From: Enterobacteriaceae bacterium
GTDB lineage: Bacteria > Pseudomonadota > Gammaproteobacteria > Enterobacterales > Enterobacteriaceae
Direction of reading: 5' to 3'
DNA: 64,000 nt
NCBI GenBank assembly: GCA_902363335.1
Contig: CABIZV010000010.1
Span: forward strand, 1-64,000
The position numbers and the translations under genes are program-made. The notes under the pieces are model-generated. The model had not been told where the DNA came from, made no database searches, and was given only the letters and a program-made list of their open reading frames with translations. Shown one piece after another: positions 15,942 to 25,521 of the stretch; the stretch's first letter is position 1; every line of letters starts with the position of its first letter.

Positions 15942-17765
15942 GTGATCGAAAATTTGCGTAATATCGCCATCATCGCGCACGTTGACCATGGTAAGACTAC
16001 CCTGGTTGATAAGCTGCTCCAGCAATCCGGTACGTTTGATGCGCGTGCTGAAACACAAGAGCGTGTGATGGACTCCAACGATTTGGAGAAAGAGCGTGGG
16101 ATTACCATCCTCGCGAAAAACACCGCAATCAAATGGAATGATTACCGTATCAACATCGTTGATACCCCAGGGCACGCCGACTTCGGTGGTGAAGTTGAGC
16201 GCGTCATGTCCATGGTAGACTCCGTGCTGCTGGTTGTTGATGCAATGGATGGCCCGATGCCGCAGACGCGCTTCGTGACCAAAAAAGCATTTGCTCACGG
16301 CTTGAAGCCAATCGTTGTTATCAACAAAGTTGACCGTCCAGGCGCACGTCCTGATTGGGTTGTTGACCAGGTATTCGACCTGTTCGTTAACCTCGACGCG
16401 ACCGACGAACAGCTGGACTTCCCTATCATTTACGCCTCTGCGCTGAATGGTATTGCTGGCGTTGACCATGAAGATATGGCGCCAGACATGACCCCGCTGT
16501 ACCAGGCGATTGTTGACCATGTACCAGCTCCAGACGTAGACCTGGATGGCCCACTGCAGATGCAAATCTCCCAGCTGGACTACAACAACTACGTTGGCGT
16601 TATCGGTATCGGCCGTATCAAACGCGGTAAAGTGAAACCAAACCAGCAGATCACTATCATTGATAGCGAAGGCAAAACCCGTAACGGTAAAGTCGGTAAA
16701 GTCCTGACCCACCTGGGTCTGGAACGTATCGATAGCGACCTGGCGGAAGCTGGCGATATCATCGCGATCACCGGTCTGGGCGAGCTGAACATCTCCGACA
16801 CCATCTGCGATCCGCAGAATGTTGAAGCGCTGCCAGCGCTGTCTGTTGATGAACCAACCGTAACCATGTTCTTTAACGTCAACACTTCTCCATTCTGTGG
16901 TAAAGAAGGTAAGTACGTTACTTCTCGTCAGATTCTTGACCGTCTGAAGAAAGAACTGGTACACAACGTTGCGCTGCGCGTTGAAGAAACCCCGGATGCT
17001 GACGCATTCCGCGTTTCTGGTCGTGGTGAGCTGCACCTGTCCGTTCTGATTGAAAACATGCGTCGTGAAGGTTTCGAGATGGCGGTTTCCCGTCCGAAAG
17101 TTATCTTCCGCGAAATCGATGGCCGTAAACAAGAGCCATTCGAAAACGTAACGCTGGACGTCGAAGAGCAGCACCAGGGTTCTGTTATGCAGGCACTGGG
17201 CGAGCGTAAAGGCGACCTGAAAAACATGAATCCAGACGGCAAAGGCCGCGTACGTCTTGACTACGTGATCCCAAGCCGTGGCCTTATCGGCTTCCGTTCA
17301 GAGTTCATGACCATGACCTCCGGTACTGGTCTGCTGTACTCCACCTTCAGCCACTACGACGACGTTCGTCCGGGTGAAGTGGGTCAGCGTCAGAACGGCG
17401 TACTGATCTCCAACGGCCAGGGTAAAGCAGTTGCGTTCGCACTGTTCAGCCTGCAGGACCGCGGTAAGCTGTTCCTGGGTCACGGTGCAGAAGTTTATGA
17501 AGGCCAGATCATCGGTATTCACAGTCGTTCTAACGACCTGACTGTAAACTGCCTGACCGGTAAAAAACTGACCAACATGCGTGCTTCCGGTACTGATGAA
17601 GCGACCACGCTGGTTCCTGCTCAGAAAATGACGCTGGAACAGGCTCTGGAATTCATCGATGACGACGAACTGGTAGAAGTGACTCCAATTTCTATCCGTA
17701 TCCGTAAACGTCACCTGACTGAAAACGATCGTAAACGCGCGAATCGTGGTCCTAAAGAAGACTAA
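15942..17765 (+). CDS. typA: Ribosome-dependent GTPase TypA/BipA
   Basis: A 607-aa translational GTPase. G1 is AHVDHGKTTL (12-21), switch II contains DTPGHADFGGEV, and G4 is NKVDRPGARP. EF-G-like domains III and V and the BipA-specific C-terminal domain follow. It binds the ribosome under stress and cold and helps 50S assembly and virulence gene expression. The start codon is GTG at 15942. It is divergent from glnA and shares the roughly 380-bp control region. In E. coli K-12 the yihL-W sulfoquinovose cluster follows; here an autotransporter gene does. Confidence 0.98.
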   Translation: MIENLRNIAIIAHVDHGKTTLVDKLLQQSGTFDARAETQERVMDSNDLEKERGITILAKNTAIKWNDYRINIVDTPGHADFGGEVERVMSMVDSVLLVVDAMDGPMPQTRFVTKKAFAHGLKPIVVINKVDRPGARPDWVVDQVFDLFVNLDATDEQLDFPIIYASALNGIAGVDHEDMAPDMTPLYQAIVDHVPAPDVDLDGPLQMQISQLDYNNYVGVIGIGRIKRGKVKPNQQITIIDSEGKTRNGKVGKVLTHLGLERIDSDLAEAGDIIAITGLGELNISDTICDPQNVEALPALSVDEPTVTMFFNVNTSPFCGKEGKYVTSRQILDRLKKELVHNVALRVEETPDADAFRVSGRGELHLSVLIENMRREGFEMAVSRPKVIFREIDGRKQEPFENVTLDVEEQHQGSVMQALGERKGDLKNMNPDGKGRVRLDYVIPSRGLIGFRSEFMTMTSGTGLLYSTFSHYDDVRPGEVGQRQNGVLISNGQGKAVAFALFSLQDRGKLFLGHGAEVYEGQIIGIHSRSNDLTVNCLTGKKLTNMRASGTDEATTLVPAQKMTLEQALEFIDDDELVEVTPISIRIRKRHLTENDRKRANRGPKED

Positions 17766-17785
17766 TTATCGTCTTTGATTGTGAA

Positions 17786-17814
17786 AAGCCGCTGATCATC
17801 AGCGGCTTTTTTTT
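17786..17814 (+). terminator. typA terminator
   Basis: AAGCCGCTGAT/ATCAGCGGCTT forms a nearly loop-free palindrome followed by T8. Confidence 0.92.
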
Positions 17815-17838
17815 GCCCGGAATAGTGCTGAAAGGGTG

Positions 17839-17871
17839 AAAAAAAACGCCTGACGGTATCCGTCAGGCGTT
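17839..17871 (-). terminator. Autotransporter gene terminator
   Basis: On the minus strand ACGCCTGACGG/CCGTCAGGCGT is followed by T8, 21 nt beyond the autotransporter stop codon. Confidence 0.9.
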
Positions 17872-17892
17872 GTCAGTCACTTAGGTTGCAAA

Positions 17893-20800
17893 TCAGAAGC
17901 TGTACTTCACGCCCAGCATCCCTTGCGTATCACTGTAGCCTTTATCGCCAATCTGCTGGGCAACGTTCCCCCACATGGTCAGGCGTGGCGTAATCTGCCC
18001 TTCAACGCCCAGCTTCAGTTCACCGATATTCTTCGTACCGCGCATTTCATTACTAATGTCGTCCATTTTCACCCGCGTGGTCTGAGTGTTGTGGATCCAG
18101 TTGGCTTCAATGAACGGCTGGAACTCACGTGATTTTCCATCATCAATCGGGTGATGCCCGTGGATATAAGCCTTCACGCCGAGACGTGTCATCAAATTAG
18201 CGTCGGTTTTATCTTTCACCCGAGTGCCGTTGGCTTCACGGTGGTTATCGGCCTGGACATCCATCCAGATTACCTGCGCTTTTGGTTGGATCCAGTAGCT
18301 GTTACGTTCATTTTCCGACACTTTGAAGCTATAGCCCGCCTCGATGGATGCCGTAATGCCGCTGGATTTATATTTCTCCGTGGCCAGTTTTTCACCCATC
18401 ACTTTGTTATCAAACCAGCTATACAATGCCCAGGTATCGACATAGGTACCGGTTTTATTCGCCTCGTTGGCATACCAGGTGCCGTACAGACCGACGCTGT
18501 AACCCGTCACCTGTCCACGTGAGCGATAGTGGGTCAGGTTGGACTCGGTTCTGCTGCGGCTGTTGCCGTAGCCGGCCATGGCGCCAATGTGCCAACGTTC
18601 CAGGCCATCTGAGCTCCACTGGGCAATATCGCCACCCAGCTGTACTACGTAACGATTACTTTGTGTACTGAGCTGCCCAGAGGCATCTTTAAAGCGCGTA
18701 TGCCCCCCGACATTACGCAGCCACAGGCTTGTCACCTTTTTCTCGCCGGTGAGCATGTCGGTGTACTGTGTTTCACCCAAGCGGTCGTGAAGACGGGTGA
18801 GGAACATCGTATTCGCGGCATAATTGTTCGCCATATAGCTACCATACTCAGGGCGATACTGATGCTCCCCTGGAGGTGCTGGTGGCACCAATGGTGGTGA
18901 AACCGGGTCCGGTGGGTCAATCGGATCTGGCGGCGGTGGGTCGACCGGATCTGGCGGCGGTGGGTCAACCGGATCTGGCGGCGGTGGGTCGACCGGATCT
19001 GGCGGTGGTGGGTCAACCGGGTCAGGCGGCGGTGGGTCGACCGGGTCTGGCGGCGGTGGGTCAACCGGGTCTGGCGGCGGTGGGTCAACCGGGGTGAGAA
19101 GGCTTGTCAGATACCAATTATTCCCTTTCTGGACAACGTTATAGTCGTATCCGCCTGCGACGATACGTCCGTCTTTTTCAAATAACCCGTTCGACAGACC
19201 TCCAACGGTGATGATTTCAATCCCTTCAACGGTTTCAGCACCCGTGCCACCAATATTAGTTACGGCAACCAGAGCATTCCCTGAGGTATTGCCGTTAACA
19301 ATAAGCTTATCGGTATCCGACTCATCATCATTAAGCACGGTATTAAAGACCAGCTTACCGCCATTACCGGTAAAATCTTCCTGGATCGTCAGGGTCTGCC
19401 AGCTATCGGGATCCGCATGCTGGAAATTGACGGTACTGCCGGAATTTAGCGTCAGGTTTGTCAGGGTTGAGCTGTTGCTCATATTCCAGGTTGCATCGCT
19501 CATCGATACGGAAATGTTGCCCGTTCCGGCTGCCGTGTCGGTGATATATGAAGCGCCGTCCCATAACGATTGATTGGTCATGTTCAACGTAATGGTGCTT
19601 TGTTGCAAAGGCAGTGAGCTGGTGCTCGCAATCGCACCGGCGGCCAGTAAATCGCCTTTTATATTAATCTGTCCACCCGCTGAACCATCAATCATCCCGC
19701 CACTTTCCGCGAGGATTGCGTAGCTTTGGCTGTCATTATCGCCAGCCATGTTGACAGTCGCGTTACCGGCCAAATTTATCTTGCCGCGTGAAATCGCATA
19801 TAAACCGGCTGGGGCTTTCGTAGCGGATTTTTCCGCGCTGTTGGCCGCTATGTTGATGTTATTGCCGAGGTTTACCGTGCCAGAGCTATAGGCGTATACA
19901 CCGTGAGCACCGTTGCCCTGGGTGACAATAGAGGCATTTTCGCCCACGTTCGCCACCCCGGTTGCCCCATAGGAATAAATGCCGTGACCATCAGCGCCGT
20001 TGGTTGTGATGGAGGCGTGCTCGTCAAGGTTCACGGTGCCATTGGAGGCGTACATTCCGTATGCCCGGCTCTCGTCGGTTGTGATAGTTGTATATTTTCC
20101 AACATCAATCGTTGAAAGACTGCCAGCATAAAGCCCGTATGAACTCGTTCCATAGGTTTCAATGGTCGTGTTATCACCGAGGCGCACATAAGAGCCGTCC
20201 TGGCTTGTGCGTACACCTTCGGCACTATTACCGCGTGTGACAATGTGAGCTTTATCGCCAACAATAATATTGTTTTTAACCAATGAGGAATTTTTCATGG
20301 CGTTAGCGGTAATACCGCGGCCCTGAAAACCCGTGGTTTCAATATATAATTCATCGCCAACGTAAATATTGGCTGAACCAAGATAACCCTGGCTAAAACT
20401 ACTGTACCCCGCGTTAATGCCGTCTCCGCTGTACCCATTAACGTAAATTTTCGTGCGATCGCCCGTGATGATAAATATTGGGTTGTCCGGGGTGTTAGTA
20501 CCATGAGTACGGATGCCATCAACATCTTTACCATCGTTAGTTGAAACTTTTGATTTGGTGTAGATAGTCAGGTCATCGCCCAAAATAACGCCCGCGCTTC
20601 CCGATTGCGAGTTACGAAGAACCATTAGAGAATGCTCAAAAGCTTCTCCACCGGGACCATTTAAGGTCACGTTATTTCCGTAAATTTGGATACTGCCCGG
20701 ATCATATTGATAAATATAGTTAGGATTACTGCCATTTTTTTGATAGTTGGTGTTTGCCGTTGCAGGGATGAGTGCTCGTAGCTCGGTCGGCAGCTCGGAA

Positions 20801-20922
20801 ACCAAGCCGCTTGAGGGTAAGCTTTCAAAGTCAATCAAGGCTGCTTGCGCCGGGAGTGTGAAAGAAGCTAAAGCGGCCGAGACCGCCAATGCAATTCGAG
20901 AATATCTATTCTGATGTAACAT
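17893..20922 (-). CDS. AIDA/pertactin-type autotransporter adhesin
   Basis: A 1009-aa outer-membrane autotransporter. Residues 1-27 are a signal peptide (cleavage after PAQA). The passenger (about 28-610) has irregular beta-helix repeats with phrases such as GTVNLGNN, HGIYSYGATG and HGVYAYSSGTV. A proline linker follows (about 611-672: seven VDPPPPDP octads plus a partial one). About 695-1009 is the beta-barrel ending GVKYSF with a terminal Phe for BAM recognition. The AAGGAGG ribosome site is strong. No catalytic protease motif or RGD is seen, so an adhesin or biofilm role is likelier than a protease. It stands alone between typA and yihX with its own terminator. I cannot match it to a named adhesin. 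Confidence 0.9.
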   Translation of the reverse strand: MLHQNRYSRIALAVSAALASFTLPAQAALIDFESLPSSGLVSELPTELRALIPATANTNYQKNGSNPNYIYQYDPGSIQIYGNNVTLNGPGGEAFEHSLMVLRNSQSGSAGVILGDDLTIYTKSKVSTNDGKDVDGIRTHGTNTPDNPIFIITGDRTKIYVNGYSGDGINAGYSSFSQGYLGSANIYVGDELYIETTGFQGRGITANAMKNSSLVKNNIIVGDKAHIVTRGNSAEGVRTSQDGSYVRLGDNTTIETYGTSSYGLYAGSLSTIDVGKYTTITTDESRAYGMYASNGTVNLDEHASITTNGADGHGIYSYGATGVANVGENASIVTQGNGAHGVYAYSSGTVNLGNNINIAANSAEKSATKAPAGLYAISRGKINLAGNATVNMAGDNDSQSYAILAESGGMIDGSAGGQINIKGDLLAAGAIASTSSLPLQQSTITLNMTNQSLWDGASYITDTAAGTGNISVSMSDATWNMSNSSTLTNLTLNSGSTVNFQHADPDSWQTLTIQEDFTGNGGKLVFNTVLNDDESDTDKLIVNGNTSGNALVAVTNIGGTGAETVEGIEIITVGGLSNGLFEKDGRIVAGGYDYNVVQKGNNWYLTSLLTPVDPPPPDPVDPPPPDPVDPPPPDPVDPPPPDPVDPPPPDPVDPPPPDPVDPPPPDPIDPPDPVSPPLVPPAPPGEHQYRPEYGSYMANNYAANTMFLTRLHDRLGETQYTDMLTGEKKVTSLWLRNVGGHTRFKDASGQLSTQSNRYVVQLGGDIAQWSSDGLERWHIGAMAGYGNSRSRTESNLTHYRSRGQVTGYSVGLYGTWYANEANKTGTYVDTWALYSWFDNKVMGEKLATEKYKSSGITASIEAGYSFKVSENERNSYWIQPKAQVIWMDVQADNHREANGTRVKDKTDANLMTRLGVKAYIHGHHPIDDGKSREFQPFIEANWIHNTQTTRVKMDDISNEMRGTKNIGELKLGVEGQITPRLTMWGNVAQQIGDKGYSDTQGMLGVKYSF
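18908..19093 (-). repeat. 24-bp tandem repeats encoding (VDPPPPDP)n linker
   Basis: Seven copies of a 24-nt unit plus a degenerate one encode VDPPPPDP octads. Copies differ only at a few positions (GGATCT/GGGTCT, TCGACC/TCAACC), which points to recent expansion. The unit is a multiple of three, so copy-number change would alter linker length and not the frame. Confidence 0.95.
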
Positions 20923-21469
20923 AATAGCCTCCTTCCTTTAGGCCTGTTTTTTAACGACATTTAAATATTTATTTGGAACAGGTGAAAATGTTAATAAATG
21001 CCGGGCGGCTTTATTAAAAATAAAACGTAGTTTCTTTATCTATAACTTAATTACGCTGGTTTATTATGATCAGGGTGTTTGAGTGTAAAATTACACCCGT
21101 AAATAATATTCCGCTCTCTTCAGCGATCCCTTTCCATTAGCTACGCTTTAAATATTTCACCTGTAAGTAAATGTGTCAACGCTAATGAAAATTACATATT
21201 ATTGATTTAATAACGATGCTGAATGACTTTAACTGATTATTCCTGGTAAAAATCTAACTTCAAATAATTAACGATGCGCAAATGCATTATATTTCGCTAT
21301 GTACCAGGAGTTTTACTACTTGAGATCGGAAAGGTGTGCGGAAGTTAGGATATTTTATCTCTGAAGGAATAGCACTATTAGCTAAAGTTACTAGGTCTGA
21401 CCGTCGTCGGTAGTCAAACTTCGGCTTTCCCGCTACAGTTATTCTTCCACGGCTTACAAGGAGAAGGTC
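20923..21469. other. Gene-free AT-rich control region between autotransporter and yihX
   Basis: These 547 bp hold no convincing gene. Base composition is strongly AT-rich. One notable element is the short inverted repeat GTGTAAAATTACAC at about 21083-21096, with arms GTGTAA/TTACAC. Promoters for the leftward autotransporter and rightward yihX must lie here. AT-rich DNA upstream of a surface adhesin is a typical H-NS target; that is inference. Confidence 0.6.
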
Positions 21470-22069
21470 ATGCTCTATATCTTTGATTTAGGTAATGTGA
21501 TTGTCGATATCGACTTCAACCGTGTGCTAGGGGCATGGAGTGACCTGAGCCGTGTACCGCTGGCCTCGCTAAAGCAGAATTTTACGATGGGAGAGGCTTT
21601 TCAGCAGCATGAGCGGGGTGAAATAACGGACGAAGCATTTGCAGACGCGATTTGTCACGAGTTGGCGTTGCCGCTGAGCTACGAACAATTTTCACACGGC
21701 TGGCAGGCTGTTTTTGTGGCGCTGCGCCCGGAAGTCGTTGCGGTGATGCAAAAACTCCGCGAACAGGGACATCGCGTGGTGGTTTTGTCGAACACTAACC
21801 GTTTACATACAACGTTCTGGCCTCAAGAGTATCCAGAGATACAGCAGGCTGCCGATCATATCTATCTGTCGCAAGAGCTGGGAATGCGTAAGCCCGAGGC
21901 CCGTATTTACCAACATGTTTTGCAGGCGGAAGGCTTTTCAGCGCAGGAGACGGTCTTCTTCGATGACAATGCTGAGAATATAGAAGGAGCTCGCCGTCTT
22001 GGGATCACCAGCATTATGGTGACCGATAAAACGACCATTCCTGATTATTTCGCGAAGTTATTATGTTAA
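21470..22069 (+). CDS. yihX: Alpha-D-glucose-1-phosphate phosphatase YihX
   Basis: A 199-aa HAD-superfamily phosphatase. Motif I is FDLGNVI (nucleophile Asp6), motif II VVLSNTN, motif III Lys in MRKPEARIYQ and motif IV VFFDDNAENIEGA. E. coli YihX hydrolyses glucose-1-phosphate and some other sugar phosphates in the cytoplasm. A good AAGGAGAAGG ribosome site precedes the ATG. It overlaps the start of yihY by 7 nt, so yihX-yihY-dtd-yiiD look like one transcript. Confidence 0.95.
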   Translation: MLYIFDLGNVIVDIDFNRVLGAWSDLSRVPLASLKQNFTMGEAFQQHERGEITDEAFADAICHELALPLSYEQFSHGWQAVFVALRPEVVAVMQKLREQGHRVVVLSNTNRLHTTFWPQEYPEIQQAADHIYLSQELGMRKPEARIYQHVLQAEGFSAQETVFFDDNAENIEGARRLGITSIMVTDKTTIPDYFAKLLC

Positions 22070-22923
22070 AAACCGTTCATCAAAAAACCAGGCACCATAG
22101 TCGTCCGGTTTGGGCTTGGTTGAAGTTGCTGTGGAAGCGTATTGATGAGGACAATATGACGACGTTGGCGGGAAACCTTGCCTATGTCTCATTGCTCTCG
22201 CTGGTACCGTTGATTGCCGTTATTTTTGCACTTTTCGCGGCGTTTCCGATGTTTTCTGACGTCAGTGTACAACTGCGTCATTTTATCTTTGCCAACTTTA
22301 TCCCGGCGACCGGGGATGTCATTCAGCGTTATATCGAACAATTCGTCGCTAACTCCAACAAAATGACGGCGGTTGGCGCATGTGGATTGATTGTTACGGC
22401 GCTGCTGCTGATGTATGCCATCGACAGTGCGTTAAATACCATCTGGCGCAGCAAACGCACCCGGCCTAAAGTTTACTCTTTTGCCGTTTACTGGATGATT
22501 TTAACGCTCGGGCCGCTGTTGGCTGGCGCCAGTCTGGCAATCAGCTCTTATCTGCTCTCGCTGCGTTGGGCCAGCGATCTCAATACCGTCATTGATAATG
22601 TGCTGAGAATTTTTCCGCTGGTGCTCTCCTGGCTCTCATTCTGGTTGCTCTACAGCGTAGTGCCAATCACCCGCGTACCTAATCGCGATGCGATAACCGG
22701 TGCATTTGTTGCTGCTGTCTTGTTCGAAGCAGGAAAGAAAGGTTTTGCGCTTTATATCACCATGTTCCCGTCATATCAGCTCATTTATGGCGTGCTGGCG
22801 GTGATCCCCATCCTGTTTGTCTGGGTCTATTGGACATGGTGTATCGTCTTGCTTGGTGCGGAAATAACTGTCACTCTCGGTGAATACCGAAAATTAAAAA
22901 CAGAGCCACAAGAAGACGAATAA
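22063..22923 (+). CDS. yihY: YihY/BrkB-family inner membrane protein
   Basis: A 286-aa polytopic membrane protein with about six hydrophobic segments, matching E. coli YihY (once misassigned as RNase BN). It has the family features DEDNMTTLAGNLAYVSLLSLVPL near the N-terminus and LYITMFPSYQLIYGVLAVIPI near the C-terminus. The function is uncertain. The start overlaps the yihX stop (ATGTTAA), and dtd begins 2 nt after its stop. Confidence 0.93.
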   Translation: MLKTVHQKTRHHSRPVWAWLKLLWKRIDEDNMTTLAGNLAYVSLLSLVPLIAVIFALFAAFPMFSDVSVQLRHFIFANFIPATGDVIQRYIEQFVANSNKMTAVGACGLIVTALLLMYAIDSALNTIWRSKRTRPKVYSFAVYWMILTLGPLLAGASLAISSYLLSLRWASDLNTVIDNVLRIFPLVLSWLSFWLLYSVVPITRVPNRDAITGAFVAAVLFEAGKKGFALYITMFPSYQLIYGVLAVIPILFVWVYWTWCIVLLGAEITVTLGEYRKLKTEPQEDE

Positions 22924-22925
22924 CC

Positions 22926-23363
22926 ATGATTGCATTAATTCAGCGGGTGACCCGTGCCAGCGTAAGCGTGGCGGATGAAATCACCGGAGAAATAGGGCCA
23001 GGGCTACTGGTGCTACTGGGCGTTGAGAGAGACGATGACGAACAAAAAGCCAACCGCCTGTGTGAGCGCGTACTGGGTTACCGAATTTTCAGTGATGCTG
23101 ATGATAAAATGAACCTGAACGTTAAACAGGCCGGTGGCAGCGTGCTGGTGGTGTCGCAGTTTACCCTTGCCGCAGATACCGAACGTGGAATGCGCCCAGG
23201 CTTTTCTAAAGGTGCTGCGCCAGACCGTGCCGAAGCGCTTTATGAATATTTTGTTGAGCGTTGCCGCCAACAGGAAATGAACACCCAAACAGGACGATTT
23301 GCTGCGGATATGCAGGTGTCGCTGGTCAATGATGGCCCGGTCACGTTCTGGTTGCAGGTATGA
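22926..23363 (+). CDS. dtd: D-aminoacyl-tRNA deacylase
   Basis: A 145-aa protein, the E. coli length. It contains the two DTD signatures: SQFTL with its catalytic Thr (VVSQFTLAADT, about residues 77-87) and the cross-subunit GP motif (NDGPVTFWLQV) at the C-terminus. It removes D-amino acids wrongly attached to tRNA. It sits in the yihX-yihY-dtd-yiiD run, and its stop overlaps the ATG of yiiD (ATGA). Confidence 0.97.
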   Translation: MIALIQRVTRASVSVADEITGEIGPGLLVLLGVERDDDEQKANRLCERVLGYRIFSDADDKMNLNVKQAGGSVLVVSQFTLAADTERGMRPGFSKGAAPDRAEALYEYFVERCRQQEMNTQTGRFAADMQVSLVNDGPVTFWLQV

Positions 23364-24349
23364 ACCCACTTCCCGGTAGAACGCGGGGGACAAAAGAGAG
23401 TGCCACTATGTATCATCTCCGAGTACCGCAAACGGCAGAAGAGTTAGAACAGTATTACCAGTTTCGCTGGGAAATGCTGCGTAAACCCCTTCATCAACCC
23501 AAAGGATCCGAGCGCGATGCGTGGGATGCGCTAGCGCATCACCAGATGGTGGTTGATGAAGAGGGAAAGCTTGTCGCCGTCGGTCGTCTTTACATTAACG
23601 CCGACAGCGAAGCCTCTATCCGCTTTATGGCGGTTCATCCCGATGTTCAGAACAAAGGCCTTGGTACGCTCATTGCGATGACCCTGGAGTCCGTGGCGCG
23701 CCAGGAAGGCGTAAAACGCGTGACCTGTAGCGCACGTGAGGACGCGATGGCATTCTTCGCCAAACTGGGCTTTGTGAGCCACGGCGAGATTACCACGCCG
23801 CAGACCACTCCGGTTCGCCACTTCCTGATGATAAAACCGGTCGCTTCTCTTGACGACATTCTGCATCGCGGTGACTGGTGCGCACAGTTGCAGCAGGCCT
23901 GGTACGATCATATTCCGCTCAGCGAAAAGATGGGCGTGCGCATTCAGCAGTACACCGGGCAGAAATTTATTACTACCATGCCGGAAACCGGTAATCAGAA
24001 TCCGCACCACACGCTGTTTGCTGGAAGCCTGTTTTCGCTGGCGACCTTAACCGGCTGGGGACTCATCTGGTTGATGCTGCGCGAACGCCATCTGGGTGGC
24101 ACGATTATCCTTGCCGATGCCCATATTCGTTACAGCAGACCGATCACCGGAAGACCTACCGCGATTGCCGATTTAGGCTCCCTGAGCGGCGATCTAGACC
24201 GTCTGGCCCGTGGTCGTAAAGCGCGAGTCCAGATGCAGGTTGAGCTCTTCGGTGATGATTCACCGGGCGTGGTGTTTGAAGGTACCTACATCGTGCTGCC
24301 AGCCAAACCGTTTGGCGCCTATGAAGAGGGCGGTAACGAAGAAGAGTAG
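23360..24349 (+). CDS. fabY: FabY (YiiD): GNAT plus thioesterase-like fatty-acid synthesis protein
   Basis: A 329-aa two-domain protein identical in layout to E. coli YiiD. Residues about 17-150 form a GNAT acetyltransferase domain (VHPDVQNKGLGTLI acetyl-CoA loop), and about 175-329 form a hot-dog thioesterase-like YiiD_C domain. In E. coli it can support initiation of fatty-acid synthesis without FabH, acting as a malonyl-ACP decarboxylase. The ATG at 23360 overlaps the dtd stop and gives the E. coli length. An internal ATG at 23408 (MYHLRVPQ) is an alternative start. Confidence 0.93.
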   Translation: MNPLPGRTRGTKESATMYHLRVPQTAEELEQYYQFRWEMLRKPLHQPKGSERDAWDALAHHQMVVDEEGKLVAVGRLYINADSEASIRFMAVHPDVQNKGLGTLIAMTLESVARQEGVKRVTCSAREDAMAFFAKLGFVSHGEITTPQTTPVRHFLMIKPVASLDDILHRGDWCAQLQQAWYDHIPLSEKMGVRIQQYTGQKFITTMPETGNQNPHHTLFAGSLFSLATLTGWGLIWLMLRERHLGGTIILADAHIRYSRPITGRPTAIADLGSLSGDLDRLARGRKARVQMQVELFGDDSPGVVFEGTYIVLPAKPFGAYEEGGNEEE

Positions 24350-24364
24350 GGGCGTGCCCCTACT
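24345..24364. terminator. Palindromic hairpin at the fabY end
   Basis: AGTAGGGGC/GCCCCTACT is a 9-bp perfect stem with a 2-nt GT centre, and the fabY stop codon lies within it. No T-run follows on either strand, so it is a transcript-end or convergence hairpin rather than a proven terminator. Confidence 0.45.
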
Positions 24365-24376
24365 GAAATTGCCCAA

Positions 24377-25297
24377 TCACTCACCGGCCCTGGCTATTCG
24401 CCGGGCCACATCCTGCATGGCACCTCGCGCCGTTTCACTGACGCTACCTAGCTGGAAGAAACCATGTATCACGCCGAGATAACGCTGGCCGGTACAGGCA
24501 ACCCCCTGTCGCGTTAATCTTTGTTGTAATGCCTCTCCTTCATCCCGTAACGGATCAAATTCAGCGGTAAGGATATGCACCGGCGGTAAGCCGCTAAAAT
24601 CGTTGCGCCAAAGCGGGCTTGCTTCAGGATGCTGAGTATCGGTTTGCTGGAGATACATTTCATAACCGGAGAGCAATGTATCGCGGGTGATAATGTAATC
24701 CTGACCATTGCTCAGGTAGCTGGCAAAGCTGGCGGTCGCATCGAGCATGGGGTAAATCAGGACTAAGGCGGCAGGCGACCATCGCGCGGATTTTTTTAAA
24801 CGTAGCGCAGTCACCAGCGCCAGATGCCCACCCGCGCTATCTCCGGCAAGCGTAATGCGATGGGCATTGATACCAAGCTGCCCGGCGTATTTATGCACGA
24901 GATTCGCTCCCCGTTCAGCATCGTCATGAGCTGCGGGGAAGGTGTGCTCTGGCGCAAGGCGATACCGCACGGCAATCACCCGACACCCGCTGTTGTAGGC
25001 TAACTGGCGCAGCTGATTATCGTGCGTCATAAAGCCGCCGCTAACAAAACAGCCGCCGTGGTAGTAAACGATGCAGGGGAGTGAACGTGCAGCATTTAGC
25101 GGCGATATTACGCGAAACGTCATGCCTTCAAGCACAATATCTTCTGATTTAACCCGTATCTCTTTCTCACCAGCTAGCGACGTACTGGCAATATAACCCG
25201 CCCTCCGGTCATCAATACTCTGCTGTCTCGAAGAGGGACGACCAGCCGTAATAAATTCCGCAACCAGCTCCGCAATTCCATTTTCCAGTGCCATCAC
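24377..25297 (-). CDS. Alpha/beta-hydrolase, HSL-family esterase
   Basis: A 306-aa hydrolase of the hormone-sensitive-lipase family. The oxyanion-hole motif is HGGCF (about residues 80-84), the nucleophile elbow GDSAGGH (about 152-158), and the catalytic acid and histidine are probably in EFDPLRDEG and VIHGFFQL. It has no signal peptide. It resembles the acetyl esterase Aes but is not its orthologue by position. It is convergent with fabY at 27 nt and monocistronic. E. coli K-12 has yiiE/yiiF in this position, so it is part of the variable content here. The substrate is unknown. Confidence 0.85.
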   Translation of the reverse strand: MMALENGIAELVAEFITAGRPSSRQQSIDDRRAGYIASTSLAGEKEIRVKSEDIVLEGMTFRVISPLNAARSLPCIVYYHGGCFVSGGFMTHDNQLRQLAYNSGCRVIAVRYRLAPEHTFPAAHDDAERGANLVHKYAGQLGINAHRITLAGDSAGGHLALVTALRLKKSARWSPAALVLIYPMLDATASFASYLSNGQDYIITRDTLLSGYEMYLQQTDTQHPEASPLWRNDFSGLPPVHILTAEFDPLRDEGEALQQRLTRQGVACTGQRYLGVIHGFFQLGSVSETARGAMQDVARRIARAGE

Positions 25298-25482
25298 CTG
25301 CTCCCATTGGCTGTTTATTTATACAGTGTTATAGCCTGGTTCAAGGTGAATGAAAATAGGGTAATGTGAACAATGTTTGATTCTGGAAAGTGGCTCGCAA
25401 AAGGGTGACAAGGCTCATATGACGGTTCAGGGTAGGAATATTATAGGAGAGTGGGAGATGAATAAGGCATTATTTGCGTGAT

Positions 25483-25510
25483 AAAAAACAACCCGGCAGA
25501 TAGCCGGGTT
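25483..25510 (-). terminator. fdo operon terminator
   Basis: On the minus strand AACCCGGC/GCCGGGTT is followed by TGTTTTTT, just after the fdhE stop. Confidence 0.88.
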
Positions 25511-25521
25511 GTCAGGTAAAC

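Noticed and set aside
15894..17174. 426-codon open frame antisense to typA
   Set aside because: It mirrors a highly expressed conserved gene whose codon bias keeps the opposite strand open; the product has no recognisable family.
18908..19093. Tandem repeats as a possible CRISPR array
   Set aside because: Units are contiguous 24-mers without unique spacers and encode a proline-rich linker in frame.
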